From Epiperipatus broadwayi (lineage: Eukaryota; Onychophora; Udeonychophora; Euonychophora; Peripatidae), in assembly GCA_028023455.1 (NCBI GenBank), contig JAQFVV010012535.1:1612001-1676000 (forward strand): 64,000 nucleotides of DNA, in the 5' to 3' direction. How positions within the stretch are numbered: the first letter of the stretch is position 1; every line of letters starts with the position of its first letter. Below, one piece after another: positions 22,301-34,916 of the stretch. A model generated the notes under the pieces. The model saw only the letters and a program-made list of their open reading frames with translations. It was not told the origin of the DNA and searched no databases. A program made the translations under genes and the position numbers.

Positions 22301-24700
22301 TATTACTAAGTCCTTCAAGGTTTGTTTAATTTTTAGTTTTTGAAATAGCAGAAATATCATAATAATCATTACATAAGGACTAAAGTATTGTATATTTTAT
22401 TTAAAGTATTGTTTCTTTTGTGCTTATCTGAGTCAATATTTTCTTTTTTTAAAGTTAAGCTAATTTAATTAAATATAAATCTCAATTAATTTTATATCTA
22501 AAATAGCTCTACCATGGAAGGTATACAAATGTAGCTCAAAAATTCCAACTCCTGCAGATAGATATGCCTTCCAAATAAGGAAGGTCAACCCAAACTAGCT
22601 TTATGATTCATTTGGTACTACTATATGCTATTTATTGATTATTCATGCTTAGCTCACAAATATCTAGTGATGTGAAGTGAGTTCCTGCTATTTAAAATAA
22701 TTTTAAAAAAATGAATCTAAATTTAAATGCTAATCTGAGTTATTTATTAAAAGCTCTGATTTCTGTTCTTTTATTTTCAAAACGGTTTTTGTATTCTGGG
22801 CTAGAATTTGTTTTGTTTTGTGTGATTATATTATTTTTTAATTTATGTACCTTTATGATTTATGAGGCATTGTAAAAACTTTATAGATTTAATAAACTTT
22901 TTTTACAAATTAATCGTTGTGTCATATTTATTGAAGTTATTCACTTCACAGTGGTCATTAAAAGATTACATTTTAGAATACTTAAAACTTGTTCAATTAT
23001 AAACTCATCAACAAAAGGAGTAGCCACTCATGGAATGAGTATGAGCATTTTAAAACTTCAGGAACAAGAAAAATAATGATTTACTAAAAATAAGGGGAGG
23101 GAGGGTGATAGCTATACAAAACTAATCTGTGAAATATAAATACGTCTCCATCAAAATTGGAAGAAAAAAATATATATATTTATGCTATTCTTCCATAAAA
23201 TAATAATCAGAAAATAATAATACATTTTTTATAACAGGTATATAAATATTAATAATAATTGGCACACATTTCAGCACCTGGTTTTCAAACCAGGTGCTGA
23301 AAAAGGCATTATTTTGCAATTCTTTTAACTTCTGTCATCACAAAAGCTTAAAATTCTTTGAAAATGTTCTTAGAACTCATGGCTTCATTGTGATAGACAG
23401 TTCGAATAATTACAAATGCTTCAGTAGCCATTTTATGTAGTTTAAAACAAATTTAGTGTATTATTCCAGTATAAATTTTCTACAAAGGTACAATGCAAAG
23501 TTGTGTCATATGTTGTAGCTTATGATACAGACAGGCTACACCTTAAAATATTCATGGTGAATAGGTGAACAATGTCACTATACAATAGACATGTTGATTC
23601 AAAAGAGAACCAGTCACCTTTTCTCTGGTATACAGGGATGATGAATTGTGATTTCACAGTATTCCTCCTATAGTAATACCTGCAGATTGAAATTTGTTTG
23701 AAGTCTTTTTATTATTAATCATTCAGGTTTTGAAAATTCATGATTGAAGGATATATTGTTATTTAAGATTATCATATTTGAAAATATATTGTTTTAAATA
23801 ACATTGTTAAAGCATCTTAACAGATATCAGAAAGATTAATATTACTTAACATAGCCTTTATTTTGGGTACAATTATTTTTACATGTATTTTTATTAATAA
23901 TTTTTTTATATGATTTATTTGTTATTTTAAGTAACAGTGAATCAGTAGTTATAAATGATTAAATGATCAACTACTCAGGAAGTCATGTGACCTTTGAGCA
24001 CAAATCTAGACCTTTAGCTTTTATGATAGTCTACCATTTCACTAAACCACATAAGGCAAGTAGTAACTTTTATTATTGATTTGAATAATAAAATATTAAT
24101 GCTTATATTATTAATAATACTTATTAGATATGGAAAATTTTCTAATATATTTATAAAAACTCTCATTACCATTCTTATATAGGTACAAATATTTGAAAAA
24201 TATGCATTTTGACCAAGAATTTCCTTAATTAAACCATGCCACCTAATTTTGACTATGTTAATGCTATTAGAAGCTTTGATAGACATATTTTCTTAATGTT
24301 GTCACATCAAATGGACTTAAAACATTTAATCTTAACTTCTCATTGACAGTTCTATTGTGCAATTTAATAATTTGATTCTTTAACTAGAAGGTCATCAAGA
24401 TGAAATCTGATTTTGATGCTTCTGTAATTAATATACATTTTTATAGTTGATAAATAATTTAATTAACAAATTCCTATAATTGAAAGTTATCCTGCTGGTT
24501 ATGAAAGCTAAGTAAAGTCAATACTGGATGTCTTAAATTATTATTACTAGAATCTATCCAATTCCCTCTTGTTATGATCATTTAACAAATTTATAATAGT
24601 TATCTGAGAACCCATCCCTTAGAATATTAAAAGCACTTCTTTCCAGGTTGGAACAATACTACTAAGGATCTTTATAGTCAATTTTTTATCTATGAATGAT
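19340..24700. other. Long AT-rich region without recognisable genes
   Basis: More than 5 kb with no credible coding frame longer than about 90 codons (the frame at 24014-24286 has no family features). It holds microsatellite-like TGATGATGATGA (about 20298), a SINE-like block at 20650-20770 with a B-box-like AGTTCAAACTC, and the perfect hairpin at 23269-23302. Some could be intronic if a gene extends beyond the window, but no splice structure can be supported. Confidence 0.5.
23269..23302. repeat. Perfect 16-bp inverted repeat (hairpin)
   Basis: Two 16-base arms (left arm TTTCAGCACCTGGTTT) are exact reverse complements separated by only two bases (TC). The arms are far more GC-rich than the surrounding sequence. 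No Helitron-type CTRR end follows on either strand, and the flanks (GGCACACA / AAGGCATT) do not extend the pairing. Confidence 0.9.
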
Positions 24701-24719
24701 ACAGAAGCTGCTGATAAAT

Positions 24720-26520
24720 TATAAAAAATCACTGAATGTTGCCAGAAAAGTGAAGAGACCATGAAGAAGCAAAACTTTACAAGTTCTACTCATAAGATCT
24801 GATCGCTTTTACAAAACCCTGGTAGATGTAAAATTATCTTTAAAAGAATTGCTACTGTTATTGGTAATGAGGCTGACAATCATATAACTAAATTCAAGAT
24901 TGATTGAATGGGAAAAGCATCATTAGAGCAGAGCTACAAGTCTCTTTTACATTTCCATTAATGTTAATCTGTTAAATTTTATAGAGATTGGTGAACCTGC
25001 CATTGATTGTCCTGAACCAGAAAAAGACTCCAGAAGTTGATAGCATACTTTCAGAATTTCCAAAAAAAAAAATTGGATCTCGAGCTAAAGCATAGTTGGA
25101 AAAATTATTCTAGTAATATTTTTTATACAATAAACTATTTCAAAGATTTAAAAGCAAAACCACAATAGTCTTAAAACCAAATAAATCTAGAATTGATCCA
25201 AAAACTTATTGCCTATTTTTATTATGTGTTTCCTACAAACTTTGACAATAGTTTTATAGAGCAGGCTGGATTAAGACCATGATGAAACTGGTTTTGTCTT
25301 AAACAATTTGTAATGAAAAAGTCTCTGAAAATAAATGAAAAACTAATGCAACCTTTATTGATTTTAAAATTTGTTTGGAAAAATGATTTTCTAAAAGTCT
25401 AAAATTCTTAAATGCAGAAAAATCATTAATTTTTTTGACAAAATGCTTTCCAATAGAAAAAATTCAATGACACAAAATGATCACCGTAATCAAAATTTTA
25501 TGGATTTTCTCTCACCTATTTTATTTAATATATTCATCAGCGATCTTCCTGAAGGAGAATATAGGAAATTTATTTATGCTGATAATATTGCTTTGACTTT
25601 TCGAAGGAAATTTTTTCCTGAAATAGAAAAAAACTGCCAAAAATTTTTTTTTTTTCAAAGACCGAGTTTTATTCCTAATCCAATGAAGACAGTGTACTCA
25701 ATTTTCCATCTAAATAACAAGAAATCATCTTATAACTGAATATAAACTTTTATAATAATAAACCAAACACAACCATATTCCATGCTATTAGGAGTATTCT
25801 TGAATCATCGCTCAATTTCTTTGCCTCATTTAGCTATAGTTAAATCAAAATTAATTTCTAGTAATAATCTTTAAAATATAGCTGACACTACTTGAAATTA
25901 TTATGCAAATACTTTATGGACAACTTCCTTAACATTAATATATTTTAATGGTGAATACTATGTCACTCTTTGGAGAAAAAGTTTCCACACTAATCTTCCA
26001 GATACTCAAATATTATCATAAGAAATGTTGTTGGTAAACTCAAATCTATTACTTTACAGTGGTTTTTTTTATTTGTTCACATGTTCTCCATCAGATACAA
26101 ATAAGTTGTTTACAGACCATGTATAAAAAGCTATTGAACAGACTGAACTTTCCAATAAGTCAAGATGTAGTTTCTCATCTGAGATTTGTGTCAAATAAAG
26201 ATCCTCTTTTTGGATATTTAACAGAGAAACTATAAATGAAAACTTATGGCATAAAAAATGGAATTTTTATTATGTTCTAAACAAATTGCCTGATCTTCAT
26301 AGATACAACTGTAGCATCAATAACAGATTCAGGACAATCCATAGTTATTGCACTTATCTGTCTCAAAAATGGAATTTATAAGTCATGATCTGTGTAAATA
26401 TAAATTGTGAAACACAAAGTTAGTCACTACCAAATCTATAGCTACAGTGGTAAAATTGAAGGACTTAATAAAGTCATTGATAAATCTATCTCTTGATTGG
26501 AAGCTTTACAGGTTTTTTAT
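24720..26520 (+). pseudogene. Jockey/CR1-like LINE reverse transcriptase remnant
   Basis: Plus-strand pieces in the order of a LINE RT: TIVLKPNKSRIDPKTYCLF (about 25160-25215, start of RT), a QAGWIKT-like block (about 25265), FLSPILFNIFISDLPEGE (25505-25560) and motif C as KFIYADNIALTF (25568-25605). Then come PNPMKTVYSIFHLNNKK (25670-25730) and a decayed C-terminal part to about 26200. In motif C the second aspartate of YADD is Asn, so the enzyme would be inactive. Stops and frameshifts are dense. Endonuclease was not recognised; the copy is probably 5' truncated. Confidence 0.75.
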
Positions 26521-27524
26521 ATTTTTGTTAATAATTACCAAGTCAAAAAAATTCATATGCTAAATAAATAAATAAACTTTTGCTTCTATGCAGTTTTGCA
26601 GCAGTTTCATTTTCAAAAAATTAAAATTGTTATACCTTGAAAAATTTGCATAATTGAGTTCTGCTTTCTGTTATATATAATCCATTTTGCTGATTACATT
26701 TTTAAAAAACAAACAAACAAAAAGGTTTAAGCACAAAGATAAATAGTTAAAATTAAAAAGTATAACTTCAAGCGTGCCAATTACAAATAAATACTTGCAG
26801 ACAATTTTTGATTTTTTTAAAAGAGAATAATGAATATTTTTTTATATTTTGATTTCAGATAGTTTGTGGTTAAACAGATTTATTTACATTAATTTTTTTT
26901 AATTAAAACAAGTTTCGTCGTTATATCTTTTTATAAACACTTACATAATTTATCTTTACAAAGTAATTTTATATTATTACATTATTTATCAAAGAATTTA
27001 TTATACTAAATTGTTTTTAGATATAGAAAGGATTTTGCTATTAACTTAAAAGCGATCCTTTGATTCCTCTTTGAAGCCCTAAAGGAACTGAGCAGTGCAA
27101 ATCTCTAATGTCCACTCCATATTTTCTTGTTATGGCAGATGTTATTATTAAATGATTATTCATATAGTAAATAAACATTCATGGCTGCTCACCATCTTGC
27201 ATCAGCAAGTGTGGTAAATTTATTGGCTTTTCATTTCTGAGTTTAAGATCAGGAAACATTGTGGAATTTCTTCTTAGTTGCATGACCAATTTTAACTGAA
27301 ATATCAGTTGTATTATCTTCAAGGCAAGATGAATGAGTGCACAAATTATCTCATTTTTAAAGTAGATATTTACAATCATCAAAGACAAATATAAATTGTG
27401 GCCCTTATTCCCAGAAACTAAAGTTGCCAATCAAAAATGGACAATGATAAGAATTTCCTTGATGTGAACCTAGGCCATTATTTAATGATCTTTTATTTAG
27501 TTATTTACAACAGTAGATGGTGTT
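26521..27524. other. No gene recognised
   Basis: AT-rich. A minus-strand open frame at 27179-27430 ends next to a GTGAGC that resembles a splice donor, but no acceptor, start or protein family could be supported. Confidence 0.35.
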
Positions 27525-28618
27525 TAAATGAAGAAAAATTGCACAAACTGAAAGAACTGTCTAATATTAAATGAGACATTGTTAGAGTCAGTGAAGTCAG
27601 AAGAAAAGACAATTGATTTTAAAAAATGGACATTATTATAAAGACATAAATATTGGAGTGAGATTCATATAAATAAAAAGTGGAAGAACAATGTTGTGTA
27701 GAGTAATTCTATATAAGATAGAATGGCAAGGCTAGCTATTCAACTTAACAGAAAATACCAAATGCAGATAATTCACTGATGAAGAAGTAGAAGATTTTTA
27801 TGTGGATGTACAAAATATTTTTGATCAGACTTCAAAGTAGATTTGTAAACAAATATTGATAAATTTGGTTATGGTGATAAAAATGAGAGAGGTCAAAGAT
27901 TTGTGCAGGATTTACAAGAAAAAGACATTATGATTTTTTTTTTTTTTTTTTTGGAGAAAAATGGAAAGAGATGTGAAAGCATTCAAATTAAGGTACCACA
28001 GAATTGTATTATACTTTGACTAAAATAACATATGTATTTCAAAATTGCAATATTTTTAATAGATTGAATGCAGAAAGTGATCATCAATTAATGATATGTA
28101 AGATGCTTATTATTGCAAAACTAAGAGAGATGAAAATTATAAACAAAGTCAATATTTAACAGTTGTTATTTCTAATCTTCAAAAACACTCCAATGAATTT
28201 AAATTAGAACTTAAAAATCATTTAAAAATATTAACAGTTTGAAGATGGTTCAGATTTGACTGAAATCAATAAGATACCTGATACATATTAATAACTACAT
28301 AAAAGATAGCTGGTACAAAAAACAACAATTTACCAGTAAATTTTTTACTGAGACAAGAAAATATATGCACAGAAGAAAAAATATGGAAAATATTTAAAAT
28401 GTGTCATTAAGAATTCAATATCCAGAATAATAATGATATAGAAAATATAATTGTATATCGGTAAAGAAAGCTATAGAAGAAAATAAAATCTCAAAATTGG
28501 AAAGCATTTTGATATTGGAAGAAAAGAAGTTATTTCTTCAATAAGGAAAAATAGGATTATTATTATTAAAGAGATGATACCTTGAAATATGTAAATGTTC
28601 TATATAGAATTATATAAT
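27525..28618 (+). pseudogene. RTE-like LINE, 5' half (endonuclease and linker)
   Basis: Plus-strand fragments of the endonuclease (a VRVSEVRRKDN-like block at about 27580-27610) and of the linker ahead of RT. The linker (28340-28618) can be aligned by eye with the frame at 62240-62600 (RKYMHRRKNMENI versus ETRRFMKKRRNMKIY; FYIELYNN versus FYQELYSN). It stops there. The continuation of the same element appears at 30498, so the intervening 1.9 kb is probably an insertion. A run of about 20 T lies at 27939. Confidence 0.6.
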
Positions 28619-30497
28619 AACCATTAATTGGATAATCTCTAATCTAATGAATGACTAATAAAATTATTATATAAAACTAGTTCTACTTGTGGCTTTGCTC
28701 ACATTAGCAGAATAAAAGAATATAATACAATACATAGCTTCCATGGCTTCTATAATTACATTTTATGTAAATATTACTATTTATAAGGTCAGTAATTGTA
28801 ATATGTATGTTAGTGTAAAAATGTGACCTGACTCTCTCTCCAAGCCGCCTGAAATACCATTTCTGAATCAATGCATATGTTATGTTATAACATTCTTTAC
28901 TTATTCACCACAAAATCTATAAAATATTAGCTATCCATTATCGTGATTTCTGACATAAAATGTCACAGTGTTTCATATATTTATAGATTATTTTCAATTC
29001 TCTTTTCATTATAAAATTCTTGCAAATCACTTGAAATCATTTTTATGTCTTCATAATAGCTTTACTGCCATACATTATTTGAATAATTTCAAATGTTTTA
29101 GTAATTTTTCCCCAATTTAAAGCAAAATTTAATGTTAAAGTGTTGATTCATCATGGATTAACATATTAAATGTCATATGAATACTTCTTGTCACTGAAAC
29201 ATATCAGCTTTAATTTCTAGAGCTCTCACTAATTTCATCACTCCTGCTTTAAAAGAATAATCTGGAAGATTAGTATTCCTTGTTTATGCCATTTTTGATA
29301 CTCTATAAGTAAAACAATGTCAATAGATTATATATGTATTCTGTTTTCAATTCAAATGTTTATTTGAAGGTAGAGTTATTTTAAAATATTACTTAAATAA
29401 ATGTTTCATACATGAATGTTTTTTTAAACACAATAATTATTTTACAGTTTAAATTTTAACATTGCCCTGTATAAATAATGTACAAGATGGTGTCTTTTTC
29501 AGAGTTTATTTGAAGAGAAGGTTGTTTACAAATATTACCAAAATAAATTTTGTTAAGACAAACATTCTGTCTGAAATGTACAACATATTTAATTTATCAC
29601 TAAGAGCGGCACGAACAAAAATTCCAAGCCATTTTAAAACTTATTTTACCATGTGAGAATATACTCAAAGAGTAATCATTAAGTTTTATCAAATTCAGTA
29701 GTATAATTTATCATAAGCTAAAATGTACTTTCTCACATGTTAAATATATTTAAATTGAAATCCTCAAAATTTACAAATTCATTTGTATAACAGATCATAA
29801 TTTCTCTAACCAAGTGAGAAATTAAACACGTGGTACAAATTCAATTTATAATATAATATTTACAAAATGAAATTTTAACTTGTTTTACAAAAAACTTTAT
29901 TAAATATTTAGCACTAAATTGATCGTGAACAAAAACTCCAAGCTATTTAAAACTTACTTTATTATATGAGAATGTACTTAAAGTACAATCATTAAAGTTT
30001 ATCAAATTTAGTAAAATAACTAATCATAAGCTAAAATTTATTATCTCATGGTAAATATATTCAAATGGAAATTCTAAAAGTTTACAAATTCGTTAGGATA
30101 ACTGATCATAATTTTCATTAATCAAATTCTTGATACAAACTCAATTTAATTAATTTCAAATATGCATTTATGAAATTACATTTTATCTTAAAAAGTATAC
30201 TTTTCATTTCAAAAATTTTCCAATGACTAATCTTTTATTCAGTGCTGACTCATTTTTCAGTTTTTATGACTTCTTTTGAAAATGCTTCTGATTTTGATAC
30301 ATTTTTAAATTGCAAATTACCAAAGTTTTTAAAACAAATACCGTAAAGCAAAAATTTATAGACTATTAAAATTCTCAACAAAAAAATAAAATCATGCAAG
30401 ATATATCAAAATTGATGCAATATTTGTATGATATAAACATACACTTTCACATTTATATATTAATATAGGCAAATAATAAGAAAACAAAGTATTTCTT
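28619..30497. mobile_element. Probable insertion splitting an RTE-like LINE
   Basis: The LINE linker sequence stops at about 28618 (FYIELYNN) and resumes at about 30498 (ISEFPNHF, then KKGTTPGNHRVI). In the related copy at 62600-62680 the same two blocks are adjacent. The 1.88 kb between is therefore probably inserted DNA. It has no recognisable coding capacity. It contains a tandem pair of about 260-base units (29590-29855 and 29905-30150). No terminal repeats or target duplication could be identified. Confidence 0.45.
29590..30150 (+). repeat. Tandem duplication, period about 314 bp
   Basis: Two diverged direct copies share, among others, GAACAAAAAYTCCAAGC, a TGAGAATRTACT block, TCATAAGCTAAAATKTA and a TTTACAAATTCRTT block in the same order. 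The first runs from about 29590 to 29855 and the second from about 29905 to 30150. They are clearly diverged, so the duplication is old. No coding frame spans them. Confidence 0.75.
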
Positions 30498-31985
30498 ACA
30501 GTTATTATATCTGAATTCCCCAATCACTTTAAATGAAGTGAATCTATAAAGAAGGGGACAACTCCAGGAAATCATAGAGTTATTATTGATATCTTAAAAT
30601 GATGAAAAAATAAGAATATTGTTGGAAAAATTATATACTAAATGTCAAAGTAATAGATGTACCAGATGATCAGAAGAATGCAATAATAATATTGATATTT
30701 AAAAAGATTATAAAAAAGATCATTCTATGTAAAATATCTATCAAGATAATTATAACTCTACTCTAGTAAAAATTAAATTCTAACCAATCAAAAAAAACAA
30801 ACAAGATAGGTTTAAATGGCTTCAATACAATAGATCACATTTAAGTATTGAAAAAAGTTATAGAAAAGATCAATGAATATGAGTTACCATTAAGTGTAGA
30901 TTATGAAAAGGCATTTGATTCTGTGAGCATTTCTACAGTGATTAAATATTGGATCACTAAGATATAGACCTAGGACATTGATATATTCTGAAGAATATAT
31001 ATTAAAATGTAAAAACAATAATTAGATTACATACTAAGATTAACAATGAGAAAAATGTACATCAGGATGTTTTTATATTTCGTTTTTACAGGAGTTTTAC
31101 AAAATGTATTTTGTGGATTAAAATAAAAAGATAAAGTGAAAATAAATAGAGATTATTTAAGTCATCTAGATTTTGCAGATAACGTAGTTGATTTTACAAA
31201 TAATGTTTCAGAGATTTAGGAAATATTGCATGAGTTATCAGATGAAATAAAAATAAATGTTAAAAAGATTAAAGTAATATTCTAATAGATTTTCTCAGAA
31301 AAAAAAAAATAAAGATTAATAATCATGAATTAGAAGTTAATAACTATAAATATCTTGGCACAGATTATTTATACAAGCAGAAACATATGGACAAAAAATG
31401 AGTCATAAAATTAAACTTGGATATTCCTGTTTTTGACAGAAACAATTTAAAATTGAAAATGTTTGAAAATAAACATTTTTAGATGTGCTTTACTAATACT
31501 ACTTTTGGATCTAACATTTAACAGAAGGGCAATATAGAGACTTCGAACTATTCAATGATGTATATGAAGAATAATAAGAGATTGAAAATAAAATACATAA
31601 TTAAAAAAAAAATAGGTATTACTAATATTCAAACAAAGAATCTGAAAGGGAACTGAGCTGGACATATTGCTAGAAGAGATTGTGATAGATGGACAAATAA
31701 AGTTTTAAGCGTGATAACAAGAGGAGGAAAGAACATATCATGGCCATCATTAAAATAATTAAAGATTGAAATGAAACTGGACTACCTATTATTAGGAGAG
31801 ATTATAATAGATAGATAAAGTTTTAAAATTGTAAAAGATTTAGAATGAGTTCACATGTGAGATGGATGGATGAAATAAGGAAATTTTCTGGTGTTTTATG
31901 GAGAAGTTAAGAATCAGAGCTGGGTTAAATTTGAAGATCTTAATTCAGCAATGGATCAATAATGGTTGAAAATGATGATAATTCT
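30498..31985 (+). pseudogene. RTE-like LINE, 3' half (reverse transcriptase)
   Basis: Plus-strand RT of the RTE type. Blocks in order: KKGTTPGNHRVI (30550), PDDQKNAIIILIFKK (30665), motif A VDYEKAFDSVSISTVIKY (30894-30945), motif C LDFADNVVDF (31166-31195), NYKYLGTDY-like (31340), and an EFERELSWTYC-like plus RDCDRWTNKVLS C-terminal domain (31640-31710). The tail ends near 31985 in a repeated ATGATGATAAT-like end shared with the copies at 55481, 57550 and 60765. The catalytic FADD is FADN here (31172-31183). Many stops. Confidence 0.8.
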
Positions 31986-32129
31986 GATGAAAAACAAGTT
32001 TATTGATTCCAAAGATAATTGACTGATAATGGTGTCTGTAGTTAAAAAGATTTTATAGTTATTTTTATTAATAATTCTAACAATTTTATTATAAAACATT
32101 AGTTTTATTGATGTTATTTTTTATGGCAT

Positions 32130-32270
32130 ATAGAAGTGTATTCAACTGCCATGACCATGAGTCAGAATTTGAATCTAACTTGAAAATATTTTTAAGATCC
32201 AAACAGGTTTAGAATTTTTTTAGGGGGAGGGGAGGTTAACTAATAGCCAGCTCAACTAATTATCCAAAAT
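32130..32270 (+). repeat. SINE-like fragment
   Basis: Contains a B-box-like AATTTGAATCTAAC followed by a TTTTTAGGGGGAGGGG-type purine block. A similar order (B-box-like motif, then an A/T run) occurs at 20650-20770 and 35101-35240. Probably pieces of one tRNA-derived family; the similarity is weak. Confidence 0.3.
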
Positions 32271-32603
32271 CAGTTTTTAAATCCCAATGGGTATGATGGC
32301 CACCATATTGAATATTAGAGAATAGGGCTGAGATGCAATTTATACAATAATTTCAGTTTGAACACATTAAGAATAAAATGTTACATGTTGCCAGAAAGAA
32401 TAAATATCAAGGAATGTAATAAAGCTGATAAAATATAATCATTACCTTAACAAAAAAATTAGTAAAACAAGATTTTAACAATTTTAAAAATTTATATTTT
32501 TATATAAGTTCACAAATTCTAAATTTGAATTAAATTTTAAAGTCACATTTTTAAATATAAGATCATTAAATTCCTCTTAAAATTCTTAATAAAATGATAT
32601 ACA

Positions 32604-32906
32604 ACAATAGTGTGAATAAAAATTGTTGGAGGTCATAAAATTTTTAAGAAATTTTCCCATGTTTTTTTTTTTTTTTAAAGAAATTTAATTTTTAAAAATA
32701 AATAAAAATCACATGAAAATAAATTGTTTTTGTATGTATATCATAAATTTTTTTATTAAGTACAATTTGTTTCAAAAATTTTATTTTAAATCATACTGGA
32801 AATACAAATTTGTATATTAATTAAAACTACTATTGTATTATGAATATCCTTACATATTTATATTTGTAATTTAGGCATGATAAAAACAAAAAGATTGCAC
32901 ACCACT
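32604..32906 (-). mobile_element. hAT-like MITE, copy 1
   Basis: On the minus strand it begins CAGTGGTGTGCAATCTTTTT, a typical hAT terminal inverted repeat. It runs through TCATGCCTAAATTACAAAT to a degenerate opposite end near 32604. The sequence is the reverse complement of 34062-34431 over most of its length. Without a transposase it would be a non-autonomous element. No clear 8-bp target duplication was found. Confidence 0.6.
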
Positions 32907-33119
32907 GATATATAACATGACTTATCTGGAATACTTTTTTATTCTAAAATATTAAAAATCCTAGTAACTTTCATTTTTACTAGCAATGCCATAAGTTTTC
33001 AAGCAGGCAAGCCTCTGCTAGAAATATGTTTCTTTCTAATAAATAAAAATTAATATTTAACAATAATTATTAATGTAATAGACTAAGAAATTTACTAGCA
33101 CAGTTTCAAACTATAATTT

Positions 33120-33522
33120 TAAACAGAAGGTAATCAACTTTTTAGACACATACTGTACTATTATATTAACCCAACACTGTTTTTATCAAATGTTAGAAAA
33201 CTCACAATCCAAGGGCACAAGATAAAGTCTTTGAAAAGATATGAGTGGCTATCTTATATTTTGTACCTAAATTTAATTATATAGGCCAATCTTAAATATC
33301 TTGGAATAAAAGTGTGATGATTTTTCTATTATTCGCTTTACATCCACTTTATTACACTTTTATTCCAAGATAATTAAGATTGGCCGATATATTTAGGTAC
33401 AAAAGATAAGACAGAACTCTTATTTTTTCATAGACTTTTTTACCTTAAATTAAAAGTTTTGCAACATTCAACAAAAACAGTGTTGATTTAATATAATAGT
33501 ACAGTGATTATCTTTTGTTTAA
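33120..33522. repeat. Foldback element, arms about 190 bp
   Basis: The left arm (33120-33320) and right arm (33354-33522) are reverse complements with moderate divergence. The inner ends CTTGGAATAAAAGTGT / ACACTTTTATTCCAAG match exactly. Outer parts share TACTGTACTATTATATTAA and CAACACTGTTTTT in inverted order. The loop is about 35 bases. It lies between two inverted hAT-like MITEs. Confidence 0.8.
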
Positions 33523-34061
33523 AATAATAATTATTGTAAATTAAATGTTATGTGAAGAAAATTGTAATATATCAAAAAATAAAATGTATTTTAAAACAAT
33601 AGTAAAATAATAAAAATAATATATGATATAAAGAACAAAGAGGAAAAATGGCAGGATAAAAAGGCTAAAAATATTCTTCGGGGTGTATATTTATATATGG
33701 TAATAACTAAACAGGAAAAAAATTTGATTTAGTGCAATATAAAATAATAATAGGAACAGTTATAATACTAATACTCTTTATTATCTGTCCTATATTTCAC
33801 TTTATGGAAATACCTAATAGCTTTCTAGGTAGAGGTTTCATTTTAGAAAAATTAGGATCAGTTATTATTAAGAAATAAATTTGATTTTTCAATTATATTT
33901 ATAAACAACATTAAAAAAAAATTATAGATGACAAAAAATGGAGAAATAAAATTGCTTACATTATTCGAGAAAAATTCATCCTAATTACTTTTTTTGCAAA
34001 ATACAGATTCACTTATGGAACTACTGAGATGAACACTTATTCAATTTATAAAATTCTAAAA

Positions 34062-34431
34062 TAATGGTTTGCAACTTTTTTACACCTGCGATCCCCTTCT
34101 GCAGATGAAAATTTGAGTCTGATATATTATTTCTTTTCATCATGCCTAAATTATAAATACAAATATGTAAGGAAATTCATAATAAAATAGTAGTTTTAAT
34201 TAATATTATATTTCCTAATATTTTAGCATAAAACATGTGACTGAAATGAAATTTTGGAATCAAATTGTATACTTACAAAAAAAATTATGATATATACAAA
34301 AATTATTTATTTTCATGTGATTTTTATCTATTTTTAAAAATTAAATTCTTTCCAAAAAACTAATATTATCCAAAACTTAAAAGAATTTCATAAAAATTTT
34401 GTGTCACAAATCACAGTTTGCACATCTTTGT
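34062..34431 (+). mobile_element. hAT-like MITE, copy 2 (inverted relative to copy 1)
   Basis: Begins AATGGTTTGCAACTTTTTTA and ends CAGTTTGCACATCTTTG; the two ends are imperfect inverted repeats of hAT character. Internal blocks TCATGCCTAAATTATAAATA, TTTTCATGTGATTTTTATCT and AAAATTTTTATGAAATTC (in reverse) match the copy at 32604-32906 in opposite orientation. Confidence 0.6.
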
Positions 34432-34691
34432 TTTAGGAAATCAAGATGTATGAAAATTTTGTGTGGTGTCAATACCACTTTCAATTCTCAAGGTGACAGA
34501 TTTACGTATCTCAGAACTCTTTTCTATAGTGTAGTTATTACTTTCTGAAATAATTTTTTGGTATAATTTTTTATCAACAAATGATTAAAAAGATTGTATA
34601 TTTATGGATGATAGAAAACTTTGGCTCTGGAGACTTGTAAAATTGTCAATGGTTTATTAATGTTATTCATCAAAAGCAAGTTTGGGTCTGG

Positions 34692-34916
34692 TCATGAAGA
34701 TGATCCTGATGCAGGAGTGATTACTGCACTTATAGATACAGATTTTTTTTTCATTAGTCTTTTTCTTTTAGGAATTATAACTTTATCACATTTTGAGAAG
34801 TCTCTAGGACAATACTCATCAGATGAACTGCCTTCTGAGACACATGGATTGGCTATTGGGAAGTCAATACCAACACTAGATTCAGAATCCATGTTTGTGT
34901 TAAAAACTTTCTTCAT
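34692..34916 (-). CDS. Unidentified open frame, possible exon
   Basis: A 74-codon minus-strand frame whose composition looks protein-like. It has an acidic/serine-rich part (SEGSSSDEYCPRDFSKCDK) followed by a strongly basic nuclear-localisation-like stretch (IPKRKRLMKKK) and a Ser/Ala/Pro-rich end. A TTTTCTTACTTTTGTAG that could be a splice acceptor lies just upstream on that strand (about 34937-34953). An in-frame stop follows it before the Met, which argues against a simple internal exon. The plus-strand frame 34621-34932 is probably its shadow. No family was recognised; it could also be chance. Confidence 0.25.
   Translation of the reverse strand: MKKVFNTNMDSESSVGIDFPIANPCVSEGSSSDEYCPRDFSKCDKVIIPKRKRLMKKKSVSISAVITPASGSSS

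Noticed and set aside
23269-23302. Helitron 3' terminus
   Set aside because: A short GC-rich hairpin is present but no CTRR end follows on either strand and no 5' TC end or Rep/Hel sequence was seen.
27179-27430. Minus-strand exon with GTGAGC donor
   Set aside because: No acceptor, no recognisable protein and no conserved partner exon; a single donor-like hexamer is not enough.
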